64,000 nt of DNA, from the NCBI GenBank assembly GCA_026545225.1, contig CM048846.1:41303501-41367500 (forward strand), written 5' to 3'. Shown here piece after piece: positions 11,102 through 23,622 of the stretch. Position numbers and translations under genes: made by a program. Source of the stretch: Cornus controversa (lineage: Eukaryota; Streptophyta; Magnoliopsida; Cornales; Cornaceae). Below the pieces are notes generated by a model. It worked only from the letters and a program-made list of their open reading frames with translations, was not told the DNA's origin and did no database searches. Numbering within the stretch: the stretch's first letter is position 1; every line of letters starts with the position of its first letter.

Positions 11102-11730
11102 CTCTCATGTTGTTTATACATTTAATCAGTTCATGGTTGCACCAAGATCCCCTCAATTTGCAGCAGTTCTTCGCATCCTTCACTATCTCAAGGGTACCAT
11201 GTTTCATGGACTTCATTTCTCTTCTCAATCACTACTTGTTCTCCGTGCTTACATTGATGCAGATTGGGAAGGAGATCCCACAGATCATCGTTCTACTACA
11301 GGATTGTGCTTCTTTTATGGTGATTCCCTCATCTCTTGGTGTAGTAAGAAGCAGACTGTGGTTGCTCGATCTAGCACAGAAGCTGAATACAGTGCACTTG
11401 CTAATACTACATCTGAACTTTTATGGTTGTGTTGGCTCTTTCATGACATAGGAGTCTCATTTGCAGCTCCTACTCCTATCTACTGTGACAATTGAAATGC
11501 AATTCAGATATCACATAATCACATTTTTTATTATTGCACTAAACACATTGAGATTGATTATCACTTTGTTCGTCATCATCTTTTTCAAAATATCTTATAG
11601 TTGTGATCTGTTACTTCTCATGATCAGATAGCCGACATCTTCACCAAATATCTTCTAACAGGTTGCTTTCGTGATCTTGTCTGTAAACTCAAGATGATTT
11701 CTTATAATCCACCTTGAGTGTGAGGGGGGC
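11102..11730 (+). pseudogene. Ty1/copia fossil A, RNase H part
   Basis: This continues the element interrupted at 482. The translation shows the copia RNase H block: 'VLRILHYLKGT' (near 11,165), 'AYIDADWEGDPTDHRSTTG' (near 11,250) and the 'KKQTVVARSSTEAEY' motif (near 11,350-11,395), then the 'YHFVRHHL' and 'DIFTK' region before a polypurine tract (GAGTGTGAGGGGGGC, 11,716-11,730). It is broken. Its continuity with 1-482 shows that the Sirevirus-like element landed between RT and RNase H. Confidence 0.9.
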
Positions 11731-11998
11731 TGTTAGATTATGAGTTGTACTCACAGTTGTATAGAATGTACCTTGTACTACTAGTATATTTCCACTTACC
11801 CCCACCTACCATTGTACTGTAGATACTCATATTCTACACATGTGTATTAACCTAGACAAACGTTAGGGCTAGATACATTTTACCTACCTCTTATCTTGTA
11901 TAGCCTCACCTACTACTCTCCTTGTTTGGCCTTAGCAGTTAGCCTATATATAGGGCCTTATGTATTGTTCATTTGTATCAGTTCAATATACCATAACA
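11731..11998 (+). repeat. 3' LTR of copia fossil A
   Basis: A short LTR of about 268 bp begins TGTTAGATTATGAG straight after the polypurine tract and ends CCATAACA. A TATA-like block (CTATATATAGGG) lies near 11,945. Its length suits Ale/Retrofit-type copia elements. The partner LTR is outside the window. Confidence 0.8.
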
Positions 11999-12410
11999 TT
12001 TAATAAGGGAAAAAAATCTTATTTGAAACTCACACACATTTTATTTCTTTGGACACTAACCTTTGAACTTTTACTTTGAAATGTGATGAAGTTTCACTAC
12101 GCTAAGACCTTGGTGCAGTAGCTAAAAGAAAGTCATCATTATGTACGTTGATAGGAATAATTATATCATAATTAAAAAAATAAAACATAAGATTAAGTGA
12201 AAAAGAGTCTACTCAATAAACTTTCATGGTTTCGAAAAGATCCCTCGTAATAAAAAAAACTCCAACCATTTGAAAGTTTCAACTTACCTTTAACCTCTTA
12301 GAGTGTTCTTAACATACATCTAATTTACTATTTTTCTCCTCAAGAAATGAAAAAAAAAATTGGTTGGAAAATGGAAGAAAAAAAATTAATGTTGACCAAA
12401 AAAATTATGG

Positions 12411-12421
<11 letters not shown>

Positions 12422-12463
<42 letters not shown>
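12422..12463. repeat. (TG)n microsatellite
   Basis: About 21 TG units follow a short AT run. The flanks (11,999-12,837) hold no recognisable gene; part of that stretch (12,005-12,200) is repeated at 20,685-20,860. Confidence 0.95.
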
Positions 12464-12464
<1 letters not shown>

Positions 12465-12837
12465 TACAAAATATGGATAACCCATTTACACAGGCACAGA
12501 TCGAGTGGAGGCATCGGCCCCCATTGAATTTTCTTTTATATATAATATACCTATAAGTTAGTCTAATTTTGAAAATGCCCCCATTGAAATTATAGAGAAA
12601 TTCAAGTTTGCCTCCACTAAAAAAATTAAAATTAATTCATTCCTCTCACAAGTTTATATTTTGCTAGGACAGTTTTGATTTTTTTTTTTATCTTTTTCTT
12701 AAAAACCGCCTCTCTCATATAATTTTCTAGGTCTATCACTGCGTTTACATTATTAACATAACTACCATTTTTGTGTTTGTTTGCTTCCATTATTGAGCAA
12801 AAGAGGTGACTTCACCAACTTAAGTCAATTTATAAAT

Positions 12838-13370
12838 GTTAGGTTGGCTCAATAGGCTTTTATTATAGAGTTGTATCTTATCAGATAATTTCTTAGTAGA
12901 CAAGTCTTGGTCTCAAGGAAGGAAAGTTCTTGTTAGGCAAGTATTGGTTTTTAAGGAATTGTAATCCTTATCCACCAAAGAATTGGATTTTGGGCTCTAT
13001 AAATAGTTACCTATATTATAGGTTGAAACTTATGAGAAAAAAAAGAGACAATACTATCATTGTATTTGAGAGGTCACTCTAATTATTTTGAGAGTACAAC
13101 TCTTGCGTAGAGGTAATACTCTTCTTGTTTTTGAAAAGACACTTAGAGAGAGAATTCTTGTTTAGAACTTGTGATTTTTTTTAATAAGTTTGGGTGTATA
13201 AGGGTTGAGAGTTGAACATACTCTTGATACAATCTTTCATCTTGTACTGTTACAATTTATATTGTGAAATTGAGCTCTCTGTGTACATAGGCTTTTTTAG
13301 CCGAACCATGTATAATTCTTGGTGTGTTCTTGCAAATTGCTTCGTTCTGGTTTACTTAAGCCTTGTTTGG
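12838..13370 (+). repeat. Possible solo LTR, copia type
   Basis: The stretch begins TGTTAGGTTGGC, has a TATA-like box (CTATAAATAG, about 12,997), and a run of short AG-rich leader motifs. Its ending phrase contains GAACCATGTA and TTCTTGGTGTGTTC, as in Tork/Tto1-type LTR ends. No target duplication was found and the exact end is uncertain. This is a family guess only. Confidence 0.4.
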
Positions 13371-13649
13371 TAACACTTTCGATTCCATATTTTAGCTTTT
13401 TTTATTTTTTGAAGTTATGACAGAAATCGCTTTAGGTAACGCAATTCTCATTTCTGAAAAATTGAAAGTGATGTCAAAATTTTGACAATCCTAAGGCATA
13501 ATTTGAAAGCTTCATAATGAAGCTTTCAATTTCATATTTCATTTTTCAGTTCAAGTTTTTATTTCTCATTTTTTTTATAAAATACAATAAATAAATAAAT
13601 AAATAATTCAACTCACTAGAAACCTTTTTCCCTAAATATAAAGCAAAAG

Positions 13650-13880
13650 GCAGCAAATGAATTACAAAGAACTACAATTGTTAGTATTGAAGAAACTAAA
13701 AGAGACATATAGTTGGGGACGTACGGTACCTCCAACAAGCTTAACAATTTGTTCGAATAGATGAGCTAGTAAGGTGTCTCAATTCCACCAGCATATGCAC
13801 CAAGTCTGATTTTAAACAAGAGATGGATCAGAAAGTCAAATTAAACAGAAAGTAACATATGCATGCTAATATTCAGATAT
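13650..13880 (-). repeat. Locally duplicated block B, copy 1, with a possible decayed exon
   Basis: It matches 19,905-20,085. On the minus strand both copies show a splice-acceptor-like AAAATCAG, then about 75 bp of similar sequence ending in CTTGTTGGAG, followed by GTAAGT in copy 2 and GTACCG in copy 1. The conserved stretch could be an exon of an unrecognised host gene. It is too short to name. Confidence 0.5.
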
Positions 13881-14329
13881 GCAAACAAACATATATTTTT
13901 GAGTGGTACCCAACAAAACACGCGCACACACCATCTACCTTTCAACGAAACACGCACCACACACTGGTCATATAATTTTTGAGGTTTTTTTAGTCAAGTC
14001 CTAAAGTTTTGTATCTATTTTGACTTCAGCCCTTTGTTAGAAATTAATTAAGGATCAGCCCCATTTTTAAACAAAATGTTAATTAGCATGATTATTTCAT
14101 TAACAAAAAGACAAACAATTAAAAAAAAAAGCATTATTTCTCTATTAAATTTTTCATTAACCACCCATTACGGTTAACTAACGAAAGGAATGACTGAATA
14201 TTTATATACTTTGGCAATGGTGGGCTATTGAGTGTTGCAAAAACAAATATAGTTGTATTTCTCCTTATAGTCTTCAAAAATGGAAAATTAGTGAATTGCA
14301 AAAACGAAGATAACTGTATTTCTCCTTTT

Positions 14330-15480
14330 TGAGTGTTGCAAAAACTAAGGATGGTTTCACAGTCTTGGAATTTTGTTTTCTTTTATCAAAATTCGACTCA
14401 CTCCCACACTAGGTTTATCAGGTTCTGTCCTCAGTTCCTAAAAACCATTTTTAACATAATTCCATCCTGGTTAATTCATTGGTCAAAATTCTTTGCCCTT
14501 GACCTTGAAATCCTTCTAGAAGAGATTCGTTCTACTTTTCTCCCTTGGTCTAACTACCATCCACAGTTAAGAGGAAAACAAGGCCTTCCTATTGGTTTTT
14601 CCACTTTTCTCTTCTTCCTTGAATTTAGTATTCCATGGATTCTTAAATGGGAACTCCAATGTTCCTTTGATTTACATAAGTTACCTGTCCTCCAAAGAAA
14701 ATTTTCCTTCAGATGGTGGACTAGTGTTGATATTAACTCCACTGTAGCCAACATTAAAATGGCTACACAAGAATATTTTAATCATATTCCAAAAATTACC
14801 ACGGTAACGGCAGATTAACTTAACTATTTCAATCCATTTGAAGTAATCAAAAGCTCCCTTAAAGTCAAAAATCTTGATTTATCAGAATCAGAGCTCCTTA
14901 TTCGCTCTATGGACTTCATGAAAACTCAGTTCATGACTTCTTTATTAAAGAGGATGATGATGCATCTGTGTCCTCAACATATAGTATGCAGACTCAGGAA
15001 CAAAATTTATTCTCTTGCCTTGCTGGAGAAGCCCAGTGACCCTGTAGCAGACAAAAATCTTGGCAAATATTGGGATGCCATGACATCAATACTTATCAAA
15101 ACTCAGCCGACACAACATGACAAAAGCAGTTGAGAATAATTGCTTTTCCTAGGTCAAAAGCTGAATAGGAATTCCCTAACCAGATCTAAAATTTCCGAAA
15201 GCCTTTCCAAAAGAAAATAGTAAAGATTCCCTATTACCAGTAAACAAACAAGCGAATCCAGTACATCAGGGCCTACACCACTGTGCTGATAAATATTTCA
15301 AATCTATCCGGAATCAAAATTTTTCTTTTCAAATCCACTACAGTAGAAATTTTGTATCTATAAAATGGCACCCTCACCCTTGTTTAGAGGCACCAAGTAT
15401 TTTCCTTTCTTTCTTTCCCTCTTGTAATATTTCTTTAGTTCTGCATGTATATAAAAGAGTTTGGCCTAAGTGCATTATAA
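14330..15480 (+). pseudogene. Pararetrovirus-like polyprotein fossil (unassigned)
   Basis: Two open stretches (14,333-14,818 and 14,909-15,133) carry tryptophan-rich motifs 'FSIPWILKWE' (near 14,630) and 'FRWWTSVD' (near 14,710). These resemble a segment of plant polyproteins that carry caulimovirid-type movement-protein and zinc-knuckle regions. Downstream is a TATA-like CTATAAAATGG (15,358) with a pyrimidine-rich leader, as at a pararetrovirus transcript start or an LTR. No RT or movement-protein motif was seen. It is broken. It could instead be the gag part of another retroelement. Confidence 0.35.
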
Positions 15481-15594
15481 GTATATTGTTGTGTTATAAT
15501 TCTATTTTCTTTTGACTCATAATTGTGCATTGTAAGTATATTGTTGTGTTATAATTCTGATATTTATAATTCTGTTTTCTTTTGACTCATAATT
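15477..15594. repeat. Short tandem duplication
   Basis: Two copies of a unit of about 55-60 bp share GTAAGTATATTGTTGTG and TTTTGACTCATAATTG. The unit directly precedes the TIR element that follows. Confidence 0.85.
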
Positions 15595-15597
15595 GGT

Positions 15598-16610
15598 GGG
15601 AAAACTACTAATAAGTCCTACTTTTTAACCTTAAAGACAAATAAGTCCTACAAAATTTTCATAAAGACAAAGAAATCCTACTTTTAAACTCTAAAGACAA
15701 ATAAGTCCTAAAAAAAAACTTTATTGGACAATGAAGTCCTACTTTTCATAAAAAAATTCCAACAAAGTTTATAACTAGTACAACTCCTCTTTTAGCCTTT
15801 TCATATATCATGAATATTGCCTAACTAATTTTCTCCAACCTATTTTGCTAAAAACTTTATTGAAAATAAATAATTTAAGAAAAAGTTGTATTTCAAATTC
15901 ACATTATATTCGATTTATTAAGATAATTTGATAATATTTTTAGATAACAGCCTTTCTTCCGGATTAGCAGTGGAGACCATGAACTGTAAGCCTTGAGTGG
16001 TTCGCAACTTCTTACGTCCTAGCCGTTGGACTGTTCCTCGAGACAAGTTATCCATCTAACCGTAGCAAAGTCGAAGCATAGGTAGCTTTTCCCAGAAATT
16101 CATAGATATTTATTTTTTATTATTGAGTTTTTTTTAAGCTATATTAAATAGAAAATTCGAAGACAATAGAAAAAATCATTTATTATTCATAAATGTAATG
16201 AATTAAAAGTATTTCATTGTATTTCAACATGTTGTGAGTATTTACGGAAAGTGAATTTGAAATAATTTTTTAAATGTTTTATAATTACTAGCTTTGGTAA
16301 CAATTAATATTTTTTTAAAAAGGTATTAATTACAAAATATTGAAAGTAGAGAGAGTGTGAAAAAGGTACTAATGAAAATTGAGAAATAAATGGAAATACT
16401 TAAAAAAAAAAGTTAATTATTTGAAAATTTTGAACTCAGTTGGAAATATTTTTTAAAAGTAGGACTTACTTATTTTTGTAAAAATTTTATAGGACTTATT
16501 TGTCATTAATGTTTAAAAGTAGAAATTCTTTGTCTTTTTAAAAAATTTATGGGACATATTTGTCTTTAAAGTTTAAAAAGAAAAACTTATCAATAATTTT
16601 TTTTAATTTC
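15598..16610. mobile_element. TIR element of about 1 kb, Mutator-like candidate
   Basis: The two ends, each about 170 bp, are inverted copies of one another. Each consists of repeated words of the form AAAGACAAATAAGTCCTA alternating with a CTACTTTTAAAC-type word: left end 15,598-15,760, right end 16,440-16,610 read in reverse. The interior is non-coding and includes a more GC-rich patch (15,955-16,085). Long internally repetitive inverted ends without a transposase suit a non-autonomous Mutator-like or foldback element. The target duplication is unclear. Confidence 0.7.
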
Positions 16611-16639
16611 TATTGTATCTATTTTTGTCAGGGTAGGTT

Positions 16640-17040
16640 TTAATAAAGTGCTTTCTATTAATGATTGTCATTTCCTTATTTTTTCCTTTTATTTCTTTCA
16701 ACTTTTTTCTGACCAGAACTCACTGTTTTTTTTCCAACTCCAGTGGATGCCACCTTTACCAAACAGTGTCTTTGAACTTTGGTTGTACATCTACCTTTTT
16801 TTTAAATTGATGTTTTAAAGTCCTTTCAATTATTGCCATCTATCTCCTTATCTTTTTCGCCCAACTCTCTAACTCTAACTCTAGTGGATGCCACCACCAT
16901 GGACCGTACCAATGTCTTTTCAACCCTCGCCCGTGCACACGCACACAATCTGCCTTCCAGTATATCGAAAGACAATCTTATTGGTATGCTTAATTATGCT
17001 ATTATAGGTCATAAAAAAAAAAAAATTACACATCCATGAT
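16640..17040. repeat. Locally duplicated block C, copy 1
   Basis: Parts match 18,490-18,700 (words ATGCTTAATTATG and CACGCACAC-type) and 20,110-20,170 (GATGTTTTAAAGTC with CAATTATTGCCATCTAT). No coding sequence is convincing. The block looks like intronic or flanking DNA of a gene that was duplicated locally and decayed. Confidence 0.5.
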
Positions 17041-18211
<1,171 letters not shown>

Positions 18212-18480
18212 AGGTTAAAATCATAAAACTCCTCTAATATAAAAAATTCTCATAAAAATCTCTTACTATGAGGTTATTTTAATCCTTTTAATTTTAACAA
18301 ATGCATCAAGAGTAATTTAGTTATTTGCACACTACTTAAGAGTTAACATGAGATGCACACGAGATTTTCAACTAAAAACTAGCTGAAGAGAAGAGGACAA
18401 TTTGATTGATTTTTTTTTAGTACAAGAAAATTTTATAAGAATTTTTACCAGTAAAGAGTAGTTTTATGAATTTAATCCTT
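18212..18480. mobile_element. MITE-like element, about 270 bp
   Basis: The left end TTAAAATCATAAAACT and, in reverse, the right end TTAAATTCATAAAACT form terminal inverted repeats. Similarity extends for about 60 bases through a TTCTCATAAAAATCT / TTCTTATAAAATTTT pair. It has no coding capacity. The superfamily is not assigned. Confidence 0.65.
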
Positions 18481-18489
18481 ATTTTTAAA

Positions 18490-18700
18490 GTGTCTGGATG
18501 AATGGATGCTTCCCACCAATGAGTGTACATTGGCCTTCAACTTTTGTTACGGGATTCCAAACATGCGCGTGGAAACGCATGTCCACGCACACCATCTGGC
18601 TTTCAGTAGATCCAAAGCCATTTATCATATTCGTATGCTTAATTATGTTATTACAGGATACAGGAATGGTTCAAATAGGTCCATCTAAATATATGAAATA
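18490..18700. repeat. Locally duplicated block C, copy 2
   Basis: It is partly similar to 16,885-17,020, with shared words ending in ATGCTTAATTATG. Several short open frames overlap here but none resembles a known protein. It contains a nearly palindromic GC patch (ATGCGCGTGGAAACGCAT) at about 18,564. Confidence 0.45.
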
Positions 18701-18960
18701 GACAACTAGTATTACCTCGATCGATAAAAACAAAGCATCTAAATTCACTAAATATAACTCATATAATCACACCTTGACATGTTCGAACTACGTAGTGGAC
18801 ACTTGTGAATATGTGTATGAATATTTATCTAACTAAATTTTTTTTATTAAATGTATATAATCATAAATGGGTACTCTTACACTTGCAGTCCATAAAGTGA
18901 GCACTAAGAATGCTATATTCGTAAATTAAAATTCTGTGTGTATATATTTATATACATTAA

Positions 18961-19404
18961 AGGCTAGATTGGATTAATGGAATTGGAAGGAAAAGAAAAG
19001 AAAGGAAAGAGAGGGATACTGTGTTTTATGTTTAGTTTGTAAAAAATAAGGAAAATGAAAAGATTATGAGTCATATGCTATCCTCCCAAAAGTGGAAAGA
19101 TTTGAAGAGAAATAATAAAGTTTAAGTAAACATTCTTAATACCAAAACTAACTCTAATATTTTAAAAGACAAATGGGCATGATAGTAAATAAAAAAGGAT
19201 ATCATAGTAAATTGATTGATATGCTTTCTTTTCTTTATTCTCCTTCAGTTTTTTGAAACAAGAATTTTATCATTTCTTTTCTTTTCTTTCATAATTTATC
19301 CAAACATGAACACAACTTATTACTATTCTTTTTTCTTTTATTTACTTTCATAACTAATATTATCATTTCTTTTCTTTTCTCTCCTATTTATCCAAACAAA
19401 GCCT
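18961..19404. mobile_element. MITE-like element, about 440 bp
   Basis: The ends are inverted: left AGGCTAGATTGGATTAATGG and, in reverse, right AGGCTTTGTTTGGATAAAT. Both ends continue into purine-rich GAAAAGAAAAGAAA tracts that pair with one another. The GGCTTTGTTTGGAT type of end is common in plant MITEs. There is no coding sequence and the target duplication is not clear. Confidence 0.7.
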
Positions 19405-19435
19405 AAAAGTGGTTCCTTACTTCAACAATGTCTAG

Positions 19436-19589
19436 TATTACTTAAAAGTGATAGATTTTGAAGGTAAATTTTTCTAAATCAAATGAAATATATATATATA
19501 TCAAAGTCGTTGTTTCCTGATCTTCTCCTTCTCGAATCGTATTACTTAAAAGTGATAGATTTTGAAGGTAATTTTTTCTAAGTCGATTG

Positions 19590-19625
<36 letters not shown>

Positions 19626-19662
19626 AAGTTGTTGTTTCTTGATCTTCTCTTTCTCGAATCAA
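19436..19662. repeat. Tandem duplication of about 110 bp with an AT tract
   Basis: Two units share GTATTACTTAAAAGTGATAG and TTCTCGAATC; each contains an AT microsatellite, longer in the second copy. Open frames on the minus strand here are translations of the repeat, not genes. Confidence 0.88.
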
Positions 19663-19904
19663 AACATCTTTGATAGATATACGATGAATATACATACATA
19701 TATATGTGTGTAAATGGAAACCAAGTGGATGGGAAGAAAAAAAAATCATAAGATGTCCATAACCAAAAACTGGGTACTCCTGCACTCATGCCATTTAAAA
19801 AGTGTATTAAAAATGTTATATTTGTATAGTAACTAAAAGATGCGTATAGTTGGTTACTTAGCAGGACAATTTGGTAGTAACTTACCTCTAACAAGCTTGT
19901 AGAA

Positions 19905-20085
19905 ACTAAAAGAAAGCTATATTTAGGGAGGAACTTACCTCCAACAAGCTTGTAGATTTGTTGAAACAGAGCTAGAGCTAGTAATGTGTCTCAATTCCAC
20001 CAACAGCACACCAAGTCTGATTTTGAACAAGAAATAGATTAGTGAAGCAAAGAAAACTGAATGGAGCATATGCATATACTATGGA
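19905..20085 (-). repeat. Locally duplicated block B, copy 2
   Basis: This copy carries the better-preserved exon-like stretch on the minus strand: an acceptor-like TTCAAAATCAG, then sequence in one open frame, then a consensus donor GTAAGT after CTTGTTGGAG. The product is unrecognised. Confidence 0.5.
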
Positions 20086-21469
20086 AATGAAAGTCATGAA
20101 ATCTGATTTGTGCATCTACCTGTTTTTCAGTTGATGTTTTAAAGTCTTTTCAATTATTGCCATCTATAAAAAAGAATATAATAGAGATTTTAGATTCAAA
20201 AATGTCCTATTAAGGGAGGAATTAGACAATTATACATACATTATCACACATATTTTTTAATAGGTTATCATTTTGTTGCCATCGTTAATCTAAAATACCC
20301 ACCAATAATTTTTATTTAACAAAAAAAAGTCTAAAAAACTCACCCTGCCCCAAAACTTAATTATATTATGTAGGTTAATGATGGTCAACATCACTTGACC
20401 AAGATTGATATTGACCCAGCAAAATGACAAAATGCCACTTTGAACTTGCCGACTAAATTTTGTAAAATATTATAAAATATCATCCTTAGATTATATATTA
20501 CCACCTCTCTTTCTCCGTCATAGTTAATCTCATAAAAATTTTAATCTCTTTCACATCTCTTTCTCCGCCATAGTTTCCACATTCATGAATCTTATAAAAA
20601 TATTAATCTCTTAATCAGTTCAATAGATAAGATTAAGGTGAATAATTGAAAAGGGGGAAAGGTAAATTTTGGCTGCCACCTCTTTGATAAGGAAAAAAAA
20701 GATCTTATTTGGAACTCACACGCCAACTTTGTTTCTTTGAACACTTACTTCTCAAATTTTTAATTTTGAAAGTGAGAAAGTACTACTAGGCTAAGACCTT
20801 GCTAGTGAAAAGAACAATTGGATCATAATTAAACAAAATAAAACATAAGGTTATATTCATTTTCCACATCTAACATGGGTTCATATGCAAGGGAGGATGC
20901 TAGACGATTGGACATATATTATCGAGATATTCTCTTTCTTAATTGTTTATGAGAAAAAATAAAATGTGTAACGGTTAATTATAAGGTCATATTCGACTGA
21001 AAACACCCCACCACCATAACTTAACCTTGGATGTCGACATGAACATATATGATTGATATTTTTCTTCTTTTATAGGGGTTTGGAAGAAGTTTTAATTTGA
21101 ATTGATTGATTTAAAATGTAGGACTTTTAGAGTATAACAAAAAAAAAATAAAAAATACTAGACATTAGTTTGAAATTTCAACTTTTTATATTTTGATTTC
21201 TTATGTGCACTTTTTTAATAATTATAAACACCCCCCTCTAAAATTGCCAAAAAATATAAAAAAAAAAAAAACCTTTTGATGTTAATTTTCTATGGTTATG
21301 TTTATGGTCTGTAGTTTTTTGCTTTGGAGCTTGGGGAGTAGGTATACGTTTTGCCGGGCGTATCTAGGGTATTGGTGCCCTACACGCGTGGTGGGACCCA
21401 CAGCGCGCGTAATGTACTGACGGTTCAGATGCATTCAGTGCATGTGCACTGGGCGCACCCAATATCTAT
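20086..21469. other. Intergenic stretch without recognised genes
   Basis: It contains block A' (20,685-20,860), which resembles 12,005-12,200, and a small internal repeat built on CTCTTTCTCCG (20,500-20,620). The part at 21,340-21,469 is unusually GC-rich for this window and has GCGCGC and GCGCACCC words. No coding sequence was found. Confidence 0.6.
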
Positions 21470-21735
21470 TCGAGCTTGAGACACTTTAGGTGGAGAAATG
21501 ATAGCCTTCATGGCATCTCAAAAGTTGAGACTTTTGATTTGCTTTGCAATTGAAACGTTGATGCCTTTGTACCGGCAAATATCTTGACAAGGGATTCACT
21601 TTCTTGACTTCGAGCTTGGGAGACTACGGGTGGACAAATGATTAAAAATTTTAATTTTCTTTTCACAAATTGGAACATTGATGTCTTTGGTGAAATTTCC
21701 AAGAAAGTGCTTGGACAGTATTCGAGTTCGATTGA
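21470..21735. repeat. Diverged tandem duplication, about 130-bp unit
   Basis: Two units both start at a TTCGAGCTTG word (about 21,470 and 21,607), both continue with a GGTGGA(G/C)AAATGAT word and then a GATG(C/T)CTTTG word. No host gene was identified. Confidence 0.7.
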
Positions 21736-23439
21736 AATTTGTTTGCATTGACGTGCAATTTGAAATCGTTACATTCAAAATTTTAAATAAAAGAACAATG
21801 ACCTTAGCATCTTTATTCTATTCTCAACTTCACTTATTTTTTTTGAGAAAAAAAAGAGAGAGAAAATATCATGGGATGGGATTAGGGGTCTAGTTGTCCA
21901 AAATTGACATTTCTCTACTACTAGTCAAAGAAGTAAAATCTCTTTTCCTCTTAACTATCAAGCCTAACATAATTAACATTTCTATCGTCTAACAATCTCT
22001 TCTCACAATAGTTAAGAGAGAACTTATTATTGGGTATTATAGTGATTATATATTGAAAGAATTGATTGCAAAACGGTTTAAACTGTATTTTTGTATTTTT
22101 CAGTTATATTAGAAGATCAAAAATTAACAAAGTCGACTAAACTCAAGATAATTTAAATCACACAACTTAGATAATATGTGTGAGTGATGACGTTAAAATT
22201 TTCTTTAAGTATGATAATATATTTTATAAATAATTTGGAAAACAATATGCCGGTGCATATTTTGCATTTCTTAGTGCATTGAATTTGAATTGGAAAAACA
22301 CTTCAATTAATTTTCATATCTAATTAAATTTGTGCTACAACAAAATTGGGCACTTATAGCATATATGGGCACTTGCTGCCATAAGGGATATTTGGAAGTG
22401 GTTTCATATAACTGATGATATATATCTACTACCATTAATTATTTTTCTTGCAGTGATCCTAGTCAGCGGTGTAAAGTTAAAAGACTACAACAACTAATTG
22501 CTTAATCATTGTCCATTGACATGGACAAGAAAATAATAAATTCAAAGATAAAATATTTATATACTAGCATATTGTCTTTGCTTACGGCACTATAAAAAAT
22601 AATTGGAGTAAATTATTTTAGCGTATTGTCCATGTCTATAGCACTATAAAAAATATTATTGAACTGAATCATTTTAAGGGTGTGAAGGTAGGTGAATGTG
22701 TATATGAATTTAGGTGTAAATATAATGAGTGTATTGTGACCATTAGATCGATAATAGAGATAGTTATTTTAAACCATAGATAGATATAGATATTTTGAAC
22801 TGTAAGACTAATTTTTTAAACATTTTTAATTGTTAGATCGTGATTTTTAAAAATAAAAAAAAAGATCAAAACATAATACCTAAATGTGATATAGATATAT
22901 ATATATATATTTTTACTGAATTTTTCTACTCTGATTAGAGTTTTCACACTATCGTTGTTTTCTACCTAGCGTCACATTCACATCTCTAAAACTAATTGAT
23001 ACTTACAAACACCCTCAATCTGCAATGGGATTGCCAGAGCTCAATCTAGCGATCCAAACGCTCCTGTAGCCCAACAATGGGTTGGCCAAAAATTTAGGCT
23101 AATTGGCTAGGTGATTCACTAGATTGGGCAAACCACCTAGCTAACCCTGTTCACTTGGGCCTGCTTTAATGCAGACCCATATTTTTTTTTTAAAATTTCA
23201 CTTATCAAAATAACGTCTTTCCGAGAAGTGATTTTACTAAATAAAAAAAACATGTGGCACCCTAACAGGGCGCCGCTTGTCCTACAACGGTCTTATGACC
23301 GTTGCACGCCCAAACAGACTGTTTGGTTGCTCAGAATTGAGTTTTTTTTTACCTTTTTTGCCCTTTTTTTTTCAAAAAAATTTGAGCTATACCAAAGAGC
23401 CGTTAAGGCACAGTTTGGCAGAGCCAAATAGTGCCTAAA
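21736..23439. other. Intergenic stretch without recognised genes
   Basis: AT-rich, with a short AT tract near 22,900. The part from about 23,020 to 23,330 is less AT-rich and contains a short inverted pair (GGGCCTGC...GCAGACCC, 23,156-23,180). It may be the 5' flank of the Harbinger-like gene that follows. Confidence 0.5.
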
Positions 23440-23497
23440 ATGGCTCTTTTGGCTTTAAAATAATAATTTTATTTTTTCTTTTTACTTTTTTCATCCC

Positions 23498-23504
23498 TAT
23501 AAAT
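23498..23504 (+). promoter_or_regulatory. TATA box of the Harbinger ORF1-like gene
   Basis: TATAAAT lies about 120 bases before the start codon at 23,623, in a pyrimidine-rich context usual for plant core promoters. The leader between them has no upstream ATG before the start. Confidence 0.55.
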
Positions 23505-23622
23505 ACACCACCCCTACATTCACTAAATTCACAACCAAAAATTCATATTTTCTCCTCCTAAATCTAGAATCACTTTTATTTTCTGATTCTTAGTTAATTG
23601 TATTTTTACAAAATTCATTTTC

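Noticed and set aside
12347-12556. Open frame across the TG microsatellite
   Set aside because: The translated run of valine and cysteine comes from the dinucleotide repeat; no protein similarity.
19442-19894. Minus-strand open frames with long tyrosine/isoleucine runs
   Set aside because: They are translations of AT microsatellites inside a tandem duplication.
20500-20620. Small CTCTTTCTCCG repeat as an element
   Set aside because: Only two short copies; a simple local duplication is enough.
22680-22995. Possible MITE with GGTGTGAAGG and GTGTGAAAAC ends
   Set aside because: The two ends do not form a convincing inverted repeat.
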